The notes beneath the pieces were generated by a model. The model did not search any database and had not been told where the DNA came from. It was given only the letters and a program-made list of their open reading frames with translations. From the NCBI GenBank assembly GCA_037903475.1, contig JBAJFG010000314.1:744001-808000 (forward strand): a DNA stretch of 64,000 bases, read 5' to 3'. Origin of the DNA: Ancylostoma caninum (lineage: Eukaryota; Nematoda; Chromadorea; Rhabditida; Ancylostomatidae). Every line of letters begins with the position of its first letter. The first letter of the stretch is position 1. Below are positions 23,401-34,539 of the stretch, one piece after another. The position numbers and the translations under genes were made by a program.

Positions 23401-25185
23401 CAGTGGTAAAGAGGTTCTGGTCTGTGCTAAAGAGGCACACGGGTCGTTGGTCAGAACTTTCCCGCCAGTGGTAAAGAGGTTCTGGTCTGTGCTAAAGAGG
23501 CACACGGGTCGTTGGTCAGCACTTTGCCTTGAGTTTGACTGGGCCAGTGGTAAACAGGCGTTGGTCTCAGGTTAAGCTGCGCACGGGTCCGTTGGTCAGG
23601 ATTTTCCCTTGACTGCGATGCTGTCAGCAGCGAAATTGCGCCGGGCTCAGATAAAGGGGCACACTTGTCGCGCCAGTCTCAGGTAAAGGGGCACACGGGT
23701 CCGTTGGTCAGAACTTTCCCGCCAGTGGTAAAGAGGTTCTGGTCTGTGCTAAAGAGGCACACGGGTCGTTGGTCAGAACTTTCCCGCCAGTGGTAAAGAG
23801 GTTCTGGTCTGTGCTAAAGAGGCACACGGGTCGTTGGTCAGAACTTTCCCGCCAGTGGTAAAGAGGTTCTGGTCTGTGCTAAAGAGGCACACGGGTCGTT
23901 GGTCAGCACTTTGCCTTGAGTTTGACTGGGCCAGTGGTAAACAGGCGTTGGTCTCAGGTTAAGCTGCGCACGGGTCCGTTGGTCAGGATTTTCCCTTGAC
24001 TGCGATGCTGTCAGCAGCGAAATTGCGCCGGGCTCAGATAAAGGGGCACACTTGTCGCGCCAGTCTCAGGTAAAGGGGCACACGGGTCCGTTGGTCAGAA
24101 CTTTCCCGCCAGTGGTAAAGAGGTTCTGGTCTGTGCTAAAGAGGCACACGGGTCGTTGGTCAGAACTTTCCCGCCAGTGGTAAAGAGGTTCTGGTCTGTG
24201 CTAAAGAGGCACACGGGTCGTTGGTCAGCACTTTGCCTTGAGTTTGACTGGGCCAGTGGTAAACAGGTGCTGGTCTCAGGTAAAGGGGCACACGGGTCTG
24301 TTGGTCAGAACTTTCCCTTGGGTTCCACTGGGCCAGTGGTAAACAGGTGCTGGTCTCAGGTAAAGGGGCACACGGGTCCGTTGGTCAGGGTCCGACTGGG
24401 CTAATGGTGAAAAGGCGCCGGTCTCAACTAAAGGGGCACATGGGTCGTTGGTCAGCATTTTCCCTTGGGTTTGACTGGGCCAGTGGTAAACATGCGCCGG
24501 TCTCAGGTAAAGAGACACACGGTCCATTGGTCGGGATTTTCCTGTGGGTTCAGCTAGCTGGGCCAGTGGTAAAGTAGCGCTGGTCCCATCTAAGGTGCAC
24601 ACGGGTGCATTCGTCAGGACTTTCCCTTGGCTTCGACTGTGCCAGTGGAAAACATGTCCCCTTCTCAGGTAAAGGGGCACACGGGTCCGTTGGTCAGAAT
24701 TTTTGCGCCAGTGGTAAACAGTTGCTGGTCTCTGGTAAAGGTGCACACGGGTGCATTCGTCAGCATTTTCCCTTGGGTTCGACTGGGCCAATGATAAACA
24801 GGTGCTGGTCTCAGGTTGAGGGGCACACGGGTCCGTTGGTCAGAATTTTTCTTTGGTTTCGACTGGGCCAGTGGTAAAGTAGCGCTGGTCCCCTCTAAGC
24901 TGCACAGGGATCCGTTGGTCAGGATTTTCCCTTGACTGCGACGCTGTCAGCAGCAAAGTTGCGCCGGTGTCAGATAAAGGGGCACAATTGTCGCGCCGGT
25001 CTCAGGTAAAGCGGCACACGTGTCCACTGGTCGGTATCATCCGTTGGGTTCGACTGGGCCAGTAGTGAAGTGGCGAGGTCTGTTGGTCGGGATTTTCCCT
25101 TGAGTTCGGCTGGCTGGCTCAGTGGCAAAGCGGTGTTGGCTTCAGGCAAAAGGGAGACGTGTTCGTTGGTCGTCAGAAAAAGAAG
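20451..25185 (+). repeat. 4.7-kb minisatellite with 64- and 80-bp units and higher-order duplication
   Basis: About 65 units sharing GGCACACGGGTCCGTTGGTC and GACTGGGCCAGTGGTAAAC. Two unit lengths alternate: about 80 bp (with TTTCCCTTGGGTTCGACTGG) and about 64 bp (AACTTTCCCGCCAGTGGTAA). Larger blocks are themselves duplicated: sequence around 20700-21530 recurs about 1827 bases downstream, and sequence around 22039-22600 recurs about 2117 bases downstream. The outer units (20.45-20.9 and 24.6-25.2 kb) are more diverged, as expected if amplification occurs in the middle. Open frames inside are repeat by-products. Confidence 0.95.
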
Positions 25186-25189
25186 GTCG

Positions 25190-27820
25190 TGGTCGTGAAA
25201 AATTTCAATCAGTCAATTTTGGCATTTTGTGACTCCTCGACAAGCTGTTTGCCACTGTTCAGTTTGAGTTTCTCAAAATCTAGTTTTATTCAGACAGATG
25301 TTGAGACTGAATGTAGTGCTTGATTAGGTTCGTTTGCAGAGAGTCTACTCGAACTCTAATTTTCACACTATGGAAATTAGCACAGTAACGTGGCTTACGG
25401 GGCCACTAGTCAACTAAAGACATTGTAATCCCATCAGCTTTCGGTCAGTTCAAACGAATTATGACGAGAAAATTGCTTGGCTCATGATAATTGCTCGGCC
25501 CACAGAAGTAGACTGTGCCTTGTTCAGTATTGTTGTTCCCTCATGCTGTGTTCTGTTTTCATTTTTACATGCTGAGTTTTTGTTGTTTTACTGGTTTTAA
25601 TGCTTTAGAGATGTTAATTTTATATGCTGTTGTACGTCTTCCTTAAGAAGCGTAATAAATAGAATAGAATAGAGTTCTACGTATGAAAATGGAAGAAAGT
25701 GTCTTCTTTCTTTCTTCTGAGCCGTAATCAAGATTGATATAGCACTTTATTCGGGTAACGTTTCGGCTTCGTCAGAGCCTGGAAAGTAAAGAGCAAATGT
25801 AATCTACCTCCACAAACGTCTCATCGTTTACAGAGGAACTCAACATGTGTTAAACAAAAGCCAGCCGATTGGATTAAAACTATGGTACCATTGGCTCACC
25901 TTGTACGCTGTCAAGTAGGACTTTGGCTCACCGTCGGCTAGACACACGTTAACGTTGGTGGTAGGGGGGGGGGGCCACCAACCTGGCTGGTATAAGTCAA
26001 AGCCCGCATAGGCCAAGGAACGGCGCGAGTTCATTGGTTATTGCAATGCACTTATCTTTCCTGTTCATTTGAAAGGAGTGCATCTAAATACTTTTGTGTA
26101 AATCAAGAACGTTTTGAAGAAAAGAAACTGATTATATTTGTTGATGCGCTAGAGCTACACGACACAGATGGGAATCGTGTCACTCGAGAAAAATTCAGAC
26201 TCCCAATATTCATACATATATTTATTCGCGAGATCTTTACCAAAAAGAATTTCGTTTCCTCCGATAGGTCTGCTGTTGCTCTAGTGGCTTTATCTCAACC
26301 ACGTTGGAACAAAAATATTGCCATCGCCCAGTTAGCCGACACATATAGCCCGGCTTTTCTTTTACATCAAGCAATTTTGAAACAAAAGCTGGACGGGGAA
26401 ACTCAGCAGAATCATTCAAACTTTCCGCATAGCTGAATATCCCATGGTTCGGGTGTGAAGAGGGATCTGGTTGCTAATGCGAGTAATTCTAGTCTAGTCA
26501 AACCAGCTACTGGCTTTCTAGGTGGTGTATTCGAGCCAGCAGTTGGACGCCAGGGCTCAGCCATGATTCCTCTTCGGCGTACCCGTTCCGTCTGGTTTAG
26601 AAATGGGGAAACAATGAATTTCAGGACCTTTTGGTCTTGTCGAGTGGCCACTCAACAGCACAGAACTAACTCAAGTGTGGTACTAGTCTTTCACGGCACC
26701 TGAAACATAAGCTTCCTCAAAACCCCTTAGGAGTTGGGAATGTCCAGGAAGGAACTTAGAGGATAGGAAACAAATTTTGGCCCAGTTACTTGCGCCGAGA
26801 CCTGCGAATTCAGTCGATGCCCTAGGGTCTGACTCTTACCAGATGGAGGACATTACCAGGGGTGGTAGTAAACCTCCTGGAACGCCAACGAAACGATGAG
26901 CAGAAGGTCGCAGTGAACTGTCAGCTCTGGTTTTCAACTAGCTAGGAGCTAAAAGACAACTGTGGTCTCTGAGTGATGAGGCTCTTGCAAAACCTCCAAA
27001 CCCTTAGGGGTTTCGAACCTTTACAGATGGGTACTCGTTGTCCTCGAAGTGTGCTGACATACCTCTGAACCATGGATTCGAGTGCTAACGGGACCTTATG
27101 TGATCATTATACCCCAAGCGGCTAGAGAATCTCTTCCGCGTAACCTAACTCTGATGTGTTAAGCTCACAAATGTAATTGCGTGCCCATAAAATATGAGGG
27201 ATTTAACCTAAGAAGGTGTAGGGCTCAGCACTTAAAATCAGCCATCAGGAAATCGGAGTCATCGATGATCTCCTGCGGAAGGTCATGGTGATCGAGACAG
27301 TGGGAACATCGATCAGCTGCGTGTACCCGGAAATGCGTTTTCACCGAGAAAGAGTCAGTGCACGCTCGACTGGCTACAACCATGAACTCGATCCGTGAGC
27401 AAAAAGTCCTCTGGAAACGATGAGGCCGATGAGGCCGCCGTCTGCGCCTCGCGCGCCGCACACTCTTTCGCTCCTGCTGTTCTCGTCGTTTCATACTGGC
27501 AGCAAGTTCAGCGTGACGATGAGCTCATAGTTCGATTTCGTACTGTGAGTTCACCTGCAAGTATGGTTCCCGTTTCGTCAAGCATCATACTTGGAGAACC
27601 ATGTTCGTTCCAATGAAGCTTACATCACTCTCCCGCAGTTCCCTGTAAGCTGGGAGTTAGCTGCCAGTTAACGTTCATCGTTAACTGGCAGCTAACTTTT
27701 ATTCATCTTTTCCTTGTTACCGTATTTTTCGGTCCACTCTGCAAGTTCGCGCGGTTTTTTCAACTTGTGTTTCTTACTGGGTCCGAAACTTCATTCGATT
27801 ACATGTTATCGGTAACTTTG
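25190..27820. other. Gene-poor stretch
   Basis: Contains an AATAGAATAGAATAG run at 25660, a G-run at 25966-25975, an open frame of 131 codons (26041-26436 plus) with no recognised family, and a GC-richer block 26440-27160 that looks like old repeat sequence. A minus-strand frame 27494-27225 ends with a CSHCLDHHD motif but has no supporting splice model. Confidence 0.4.
27654..27697. repeat. Perfect hairpin with 19-bp arms
   Basis: AGTTAGCTGCCAGTTAACG and its exact complement CGTTAACTGGCAGCTAACT are separated by TTCAT. No T-run follows that would suggest a polymerase III terminator. Confidence 0.8.
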
Positions 27821-28080
27821 TAGCCGTTGCTCTACTCTTTACGAATATTATGACCGATTCCTTAGATACCTTCCCTACCTTGTTCTCTATCGCGTGGAAT
27901 GTGACCCTCCAATTCAACGACAGCGAAAATCTCCGACACCTACTCTACGACTTCACCTGATGAGCAAATGCAGTTGAAGCGGCTAGGGACGTGAACGACG
28001 CCTATAGAGAGAGTATTGCTGTTGAAAATGCAGCGTGGAAAAGGATGTCCGCTTCAGAGAGCTCAACTGTTACCTGTGAG
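27820..28080 (+). pseudogene. mariner transposase N-terminal remnant
   Basis: Shares long words with the element at 49.85 kb (CTCTTTACGAATATTA, GTGGAATGTGACC-like, AAATCTCCGACACCT, GGATGTCCGCTTCAGAGAG). One frame reads AVEAARDVNDAYRESI, resembling the helix-turn-helix region of mariner transposases (compare AAEAARxINxxYGxxxV, recalled). Stops and the absence of the catalytic DDD region mark it as dead. Confidence 0.6.
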
Positions 28081-28485
28081 ATGCCCCTTACTAGCGCTCC
28101 TTCGGGACGCTAGAAAGTGGGGTGGGGCAGCCACTTGAGGTATGTGCAAAATCTTCACACGTGTGAAATGCTTGGAAATTAACCAAAAAGAAAACTAATC
28201 ATCAGCTGAGCTCAAATACGAGATTCTCCTTGTGAGCTGCGTATACTCTACGGGTCTGGCCGCCTCGCCAACGTTCTTCGACTCTTCTCGCCATCCTAGC
28301 CTTTCTTGCAAATTCTTAATGCCGCACCTACATGTAAAGCTAATTTCCGATGCACTGATAATACCTATTCTTTTTTGTCACATTTCTTACATGCCTATGG
28401 ACCCGTTATGAACAGCCAACAAAGAGGAAGAAGAGATGCTCGACCGAGACACGAATGAGCGCGTAGCGTGCTCCTACTCCACCGT
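28081..28485. other. No recognised feature
   Basis: Nothing beyond a short GC-rich inverted pair near 28090-28110 (ACTAGCGCTCC and GGGACGCTAG-like). Confidence 0.4.
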
Positions 28486-28940
28486 CAGACGTGCATCTTG
28501 GTTTTCCCCACTATTGAGCCACGGCAGATCCATTCTCCATCAGTGCACTCGTATCCTGGCGCTTATCCCACTGTTGGGCCAGGGCAGACCCATCCTCCAT
28601 TTCTGGATCTGTATCTTGGCGTTCTTCGCACTACTGGGCCAGCGCAGACCCGATCCATCGATGGGACTCGTATCCCCGCGCTTTCCCCACTAATCGGCCC
28701 CTTACGGACCCAGTCTCCATCCGTGGACCCGTATCCTGGCGCTTTCTCCAGTATTAGGCCAGAGCAGACCCAATCTCCATCGATCTCCATCCATCCGTGG
28801 ACCCGTATCCTGGCGTTTCCCCCACTACTGGGCCACGGCGGACCCTTTCTCTATCGATGGACCCGTACCCTGCCGTTTTCCCAGTGTTGGGCCATGGCGG
28901 ACCCCTTCTCCATCCACGGACCCGTATCCGGTGATCGGTG
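28486..28940 (+). repeat. Approximately 60-bp minisatellite, about seven units
   Basis: Unit GGACCCGTATCCTGGCGCTT, then TCCCCACTAnTGGGCCACGG and CAGACCCATTCTCCATC; spacing 55-66 bp with indels. The core GGACCCGnnTCCnGGCGTTT plus CCCCACT also occurs in the complement of the 12-kb array, so both derive from one sequence. Confidence 0.85.
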
Positions 28941-29049
28941 GACACCTATCATGATGTTTTTCTGGACTAAGGGGCCCCGGCTCATCTGTCCGCAATCACT
29001 GCAGCCGCACTCTTTGCAAATCTCGAAAGTGATGGAACAAAGTTAGGAA

Positions 29050-29670
29050 GTATTTAGAAAGTTTGATCAACTGCACAAGTTGCACAACTGGTTTCAGAAA
29101 ATGTCACAAAACCTTATGATGACGCTTTCTCCATCCTGTGTATTTGATTGTACTTCTTAAAAACAGACGGATCCTCAAGCTGCATAATCCCCAAGGGACC
29201 TCAAAGAGAGGTGTGCAAGGAGCATATCTCAGATGAGGGCACCGAATGAATCCTTCTATACATCCACCATGGCATGCACACTTCTTTTCGAAGTGGTTAT
29301 CGCCCACTGTTCCAAAGTTGAGTGAAGTCAACAACAAAGCTTCAGCAGAGGGGCGACCCTGCTCCGTACATTGCTGCTACGCATCGTCAAATCGTTACAA
29401 ACACTGTCTCGCATGGAGGGCTCGAGACCGCTAACCGCTGGTCCCGCCGCGAAATCCCGAATGCACCCGACTTCCACTACATGGGTGTGGGTCATGATGA
29501 GGCAAAATGGGGCGGCGCCTTCCCGCCCTTTGGCGTCGACTCGTCCTCACTCACACTCAGATTTGCATGGGCAAGTATGATGAAATCGCGCGCGAATCAG
29601 TGCGAGTAGGTCCTGAAGGGCGGAGCGAGGGTTTCAGGCTGCCGCTATACTCCTCGAGGAGTATAGCGGT
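29050..29670. other. No confident gene
   Basis: Short GC-rich frames on the plus strand (29371-29609) without recognisable domains. A palindrome CTCCTCGAGGAG sits at 29651-29662. Confidence 0.4.
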
Positions 29671-29679
29671 TTCGGTCGC

Positions 29680-29850
29680 TGCTGTCGTCGACAACGGCGA
29701 CCGACCGTCGCGGCTGTCGTCGACAACGGCGACCGACCGTCGCCGCTGTCGTCGACAACAGCGACCGACCGTCGCGGCTGTCGTCGACACTGGCGACCGA
29801 TCGTCGCCGCTGTCGACGACACGCCGTCGTCGATCCCGATCAACGACAGC
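29680..29850. repeat. 32-bp GC-rich tandem repeat, about five units
   Basis: Unit GCTGTCGTCGACAACGGCGA followed by CCGACCGTCGCG; each unit contains the palindromes GTCGTCGAC and CGACCGnCG. Units alternate TCGCGG and TCGCCG at the joint, suggesting a 64-bp superunit. Confidence 0.85.
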
Positions 29851-30070
29851 GGCGACCGTCGCGGCGACAGACGTGAGTTTTTCGTTTTTAAACAGGTTTT
29901 TTATAATTTTCTGCAGTTGTTAGTTGTTCTCAGTTAAATCTATGTTTCAGGTGAGGTCTACTGTGCAGAACGAAGTAGTCGACTGAAATGGGCTACCTCC
30001 GAAAAATGGGATATCTATCAGGAATCGTGAAAGGAAGGTATGAATGTTTAGCCTGGATAACGGATGGGTC

Positions 30071-30796
30071 CCGCCACGAAAATTCAAAACCCGAAAAAAC
30101 CGGGAAAAATGCTTATACATACATACATATATACATCTATATACGTATGTACCTAGTTTTTTATGGAAATTTTTTGAAAATATTAGGCGTCGCTTGTAGT
30201 GTAGAACTGGAAATTGTGTGTAATTGCACAAAATGGGGGGTGAAGGCTGTATCTCGGCTGTATGTGGATATGATGGCATATATGTATATATGTATGTGTT
30301 CACCTCATCGAGCTCTATCGAATGGTCACATAGCCGTCGGTGTAGCTCGTCCAAAGGGGCGTGGCATACATACATATATGTGTGTTTATGTTTTTTTGTT
30401 CTCGGCTGTATGTGGATATGATGGCATATATACATATATGCCATCACATCCACATACAGCCGAGATACAGCCTTCACCCCCCATTTTGTGCAATTACACA
30501 CAATTTCCAGTTCTGCACTACAAACGACGCCTAATATTTTTAAAAAAAAATTTTCCATAAAAACTGATGTATATATGTATAGGAAATTCCAAACGTACGC
30601 AGACAAGAGTCGGAATCGCAACGCGGCTCTCATGGGCAGAGACGCAGGCGCATACTATGCTGAACTCCCGCGACTCTGCCCAAGAGAGCCGCGCCGCGCT
30701 CCTGACCCTTGACTGCGTCCGTTCGGAGTTCTCTGTATAAGCATTTTTCCCGGTTTTTTTTCGGGTTTTTCTCGGTTTTTGAATTTTCGTGGCGGT
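30071..30796. mobile_element. Large foldback element, interrupted by a family A MITE
   Basis: The left end CCGCCACGAAAATTCAAAAC continues to AAACCGGGAAAAATGCTTATA. It is inverted at the right as AGCATTTTTCCCGGTTTTTT through GAATTTTCGTGGCGG. Inner arms also pair (GGGGGGTGAAGGCTGTATCTC with its complement near 30462-30482; AATTGTGTGTAATTGCACAA with TTGTGCAATTACACACAATT). The right arm is split at 30580-30737 by a complete family A MITE inserted at TA. The centre holds microsatellite-like TATATACATATA runs. Confidence 0.85.
30580..30737. mobile_element. TA-flanked foldback MITE, family A, copy 3 (nested)
   Basis: TAGGAAATTCCAAACGTACG at left, GCGTCCGTTCGGAGTTCTCTGTA at right; bounded by TA. It lies within the right arm of the larger foldback element, so it is the younger insertion. 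The internal CTCATGGGCAGAGACGCAGG and ACTCTGCCCAAGAGAGCCGC match the other copies. Confidence 0.9.
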
Positions 30797-30799
30797 GTA

Positions 30800-31640
30800 A
30801 GAATTTATGTTGTCCGTGTGTGTAAGAATTTATGTTCTTTCAAGGGTGTGTCCAGACCCTGCTCCGACCTCTGGCGGCTTGCACGAATGCCCCTGGCTCT
30901 TTTTTAAAAAAATAAAAGAAATTAGCAGATTAAGGTTTTTCATTTGAAGAGCGGTTCCTCATAACAAGTGAATGGTTCACATTGTTTCACCGAGTTTCGA
31001 TGTCTTCATTGCCGTCGGCGATCCAAGAAAATCATCATCGCATTGGAACGCAGTGTGTACTACTTAAATGCGGTGTCTTCCCACCACTATTTACACAAAT
31101 CTCATGATCACACACACTATGAGCACAAAACGATTCCTAGTTCGCCAGTGCTCTGAAAGAAGGCTATTGATGACAGCGGAGATTTCCATCGAACCATTTT
31201 CACAAAGTGTTTGGATTCGACGAACATCGCTATAAAATTGTAACTTCCCTGGATGACTCACGCGTATCGTTTACCTTTTGGGTTTTCCGCTCTGATGCCT
31301 GTCTGTGCAAATAAATCTTGACTCATCGCCGTCGAGCCCCAGTGTTGTTGTACCATATAAGTCTCATGGCTCTTCTCAACGATAGCGACCGCTCTTGTAC
31401 TTTTATCACTTCAATGTGTTGGACATTCTTTCACATGTTTTCCACTCCTGGTATGAAGGGAAGGTTACTGAAATCTGCTCGTCAACAAGCGCTCTATGTA
31501 TAATGGTGTTATGACACTGTTAAATGCCATGTTTTTAGAGCTCTTTTATAATTTCTTCCGAAACTTTTAGTTTTTCTGGTTTCCAAAGGCTTTTTTGTCC
31601 ATAACAGCTTTTCTAAAAATAGGAGCACTTGTAGAGGTCC
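30800..31640. other. No recognised gene
   Basis: Only short open frames. No terminal repeats noticed. Confidence 0.4.
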
Positions 31641-31645
31641 AGTGG

Positions 31646-32354
31646 AACATAGCGTAGTTTCATACAAGGTGCAATATGATTACAACACTCGGTATGAACA
31701 TTGAAAAAACGACGGTGGGTGACAGTACTGCACCGTCGCTCAGCGTCGCTCGCTCATAACTCGGTTTATACTGCATGTTTTCCAGAAAACTAGTTGGTTA
31801 GGTAGAAAATGTTGAGATCGAGCAGAATATTTCACTAATATGGTGACATTGTATAGATGTATCCCAGAGAGAAATCTTAAATCTAGAGTTTCCAAAGGTT
31901 TTTACAGAAGCCCAAAGTTGAATGACATCATCTTTTTTGTGTTTTGGTTCAATGTTGTGTATGTCGTCCAAACGTAGCTTTCAAGCTAAGTAAAAATACA
32001 GTTCGGGCTCTCATACAATTGAAAAGTCTCTGACAGACTTTGCTCCTTTGTATTCGCTATAAATACGCCCTATGGCTATAATTAGCGCTTGTCAGAGAGT
32101 TTTCGCCCTCCTTGCAGCTCAATTCCACCTGTGTCACCATATTAGTGAAATACTCTGGTCGATCTCAACATTTTCTACCTAACCAACTAATTTTTCCGGA
32201 AAACATGCAGTATAAACTGAGTTATGAGCGAGCGACGGTGAGCGACGGTGCAGCACCGCCACTCACCGTCGGTTTTTCAATGTTCATGCCGAGCATTTAC
32301 ATATTATGTACATTTACATAGCGTAGTTTCATACAAGATGCGATATGATTACTT
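31646..32354. mobile_element. Foldback element flanked by ~36-bp direct repeats
   Basis: Inverted arms: CTCGGTATGAACATTGAAAA at left (from about 31690) against TTTTTCAATGTTCATGCCGAG at right (to about 32295). The pairing extends through CAGTATAAACNGAGTTATGAG and CTACCTAACCAACTA to CACCATATTAGTGAAATA. Outside both arms the same direct sequence occurs (CATAGCGTAGTTTCATACAA at about 31646 and 32318). That is either a long target duplication or an older flanking repeat. No coding capacity. Confidence 0.8.
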
Positions 32355-32359
32355 TGATG

Positions 32360-34070
32360 AAATATGCTGCTTTATTGCTTTTTCGATTGTAAACCTCGCA
32401 CTATTCCAAACTTCTCTGTTACTCATCATGCTCAGATCTCCATGAATCTCCACGAACCCAAGTCATAGGTAATCAAATACATAATGAGGGTTCCTTTAAC
32501 CAGCTAGCAGCTTTTACTCCTCCAGCAGATTCATTGGAATTCCCGGTTTTTACTATCCTGCGAGATAATCTCCTATTCACAACACTGGTACTCTGCCTAG
32601 GAACGTTGCACTACGATGATTTTCCAGTTCAGCAGGTTGAGAGGTTATCAAGAACAGTTTTGAAGAACTTCGGTCGAAACCAGCCCTTCGGAGACAAAAT
32701 GACAGTATCAAAAGGTTTCCTCCAATGAAAGCGCGTCTTTGCTGAATTTCCACGTTTTCCTGCGCTTTTATTTGTGTGTTCATGCAGGAAGGTAGAGAAA
32801 TGATTCATGGTAACAGAATGTTGAGTAAAAAGATGGAGACAATAGTGGTAAACTCAGTACAGCGACCAGTTACTTTGCCCAATCTGAGAAAACGCTGCAT
32901 TCGTTCTGTCCCTCTCATCTCTCGGTTCATGTCGCTTCCAGCTTTATCATGGTTAAATTACCAAGGCTGAGTCATCCGTCGCCCATTGTGTGCCATTGCT
33001 GATGAATTGCGGGCTTTGGGACAATTCCCAATTCCTGTTTCTCTATTGATGAGATTGACACAGTATCGAAAAGCTGGCGTGTGTCATTGTGATCCCATTA
33101 TCGAAAACTATGGCTTGCATTCCGCTGTGGAACGTGTTGTTAGGTTAGCGTTGGCAGGAACTCTCTGCTTGAGATAACCGGTGCGAAAATAGCAGATCAC
33201 GATCCAGTCAGAAAAAAATTCTTCGGACTTTATATATTAGCTTTGCTCGTTCATAGTTGAATTACTGGTTAGATACCTTTGCTACCTTTGTTATGGATTA
33301 GCTCTTTTGCCGTGGTACATCTAGCACTAATTCACCTAGTTATTCTCCAGAGCCAACCACTATAAATCATCTTCATTATTGTATCATTCTCGCTCTGAAC
33401 TAGTTGCTGTGTATATATCTGCCAGAAGCGTAGATATGTATTTGGTTATGTAGTAGTCACGCTCTGTATAGGTTGGGATCTGAGAATGTTGGAAGTACCA
33501 CCCTTCTCGATTTCATCTTGGCTTGAGTAAAACCACAATAGTAAAACCGCATTCACATTTTACAGCACAACGGAGTAACTTTTGTGAGTGTCCGCAAACA
33601 TTTCGGGTACCACTCCAAGAACGTTGGCTCTTATCCAACAAATATCGAGGGTAGTTACAACGGCTCTCATTTATTTGAAGAATTCTAACAATATTCATCG
33701 GAGTTTTAGCCGGGATAGCATACAATTTCATTGTATGCATAGTGGAGCGAGAAGTGACTTGGAAGAGAGCTGATTCCTTAGCCAATTTTATGACCAACAT
33801 CGGAGAGTTGGTCCTCACATGAGCAGTACTGTCAAAACGTTGACAGGTACTCCATAATTTGCCGTTGAAAATAAATAACTTTTTGCTAACAGTTGAAAAT
33901 AAATAACATTTCTTTGCTAAATTTCACATGTCACATTTGCACTTATTCTGACTCCACCCATCCAATGTGAGTTGTATGGCTTTTCCAACAGTCACAGCTC
34001 CCAGTGTTCAAGGTATTGATTATGTACTATCAACACGACGTCGTGCATGATCAGTGCTAGCTCACATTTT
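32360..34070. other. Gene-poor stretch
   Basis: Open frames around 32534-33177 on the plus strand lack recognisable domains or a connected splice model. A duplicated GTTGAAAATAAATAAC word lies at 33864-33908. Otherwise nothing seen. Confidence 0.4.
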
Positions 34071-34071
34071 C

Positions 34072-34537
34072 CTACCTTGTTAGCTTTTTCTTCCCAAGGA
34101 ATCCGAAATCCGTGAATCCACTGAATCCAAAGCCTGTGAGAATAGTCGCAGCCACGAATACAGGCACAATTTCCTGAAATTTCGAGGATCATCCGTTCTG
34201 TTCTCCTTTCGTGTTTGTAACCGCCGTTTTGGCGTGTTTTTGTACGGGGAACAGTTGCAATCGATGGACCTGTTCCGAGCGGTAAAGGGTGACTCACTGA
34301 TAAAGTTGGTTGCAGGCACTTTTCAGCATGTACCACGATATTCCGACTCTCCACTATCGCGAAGGAGATACGAGCAAACCCCCAGGTGATTAACTGTCGT
34401 AGATAAGCAACTGCCGTTTCCTGAACACTTGTGAAATTTTGCTCCTCTCCATAGTTACTGCTCTCATGGGCCAACTTATCACACTGCAGAAGCATGTTTG
34501 CTGCCTTCGCCTTCATGCTTTTTGGCTCTGCCCTCAT
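34072..34537 (-). CDS. Small two-exon protein with C-terminal hydrophobic segment, unknown function
   Basis: Exon 1 (34537-34298) begins with ATG after an A-rich leader and encodes 80 residues, starting MRAEPKSMKAKAANMLLQCD and containing YLRQLITWGFARISFAIVE. It ends at a strong GTGAGT donor in phase 0. Exon 2 (34173-34072) follows an AAATTTCAG acceptor in phase 0 and encodes EIVPVFVAATILTGFGF, then SGFTDFGFLGKKKLTR and a TAG stop. The predicted protein is 113 residues. The last 33 residues combine a single hydrophobic stretch with a short basic tail, the layout of a tail-anchored or single-pass membrane protein. I do not recognise the family. A read-through frame over the intron also exists, so transcript data would decide. 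Confidence 0.45.
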
Positions 34538-34539
34538 TT

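Noticed and set aside
20451..24877. Many 60-170 codon frames on both strands
   Set aside because: They repeat with the minisatellite units and carry no domain.
20451..25185. CRISPR-like repeat/spacer array
   Set aside because: The whole unit is repeated, there are no unique spacers, and the genome is eukaryotic.
26041..26436. 131-codon single-exon gene
   Set aside because: No signal peptide, domain or codon pattern; a frame of this length can occur by chance in 64 kb.
29988..30633. 190- and 228-codon frames on opposite strands
   Set aside because: Both are translations of the inverted arms of the foldback element at 30.07-30.8 kb.
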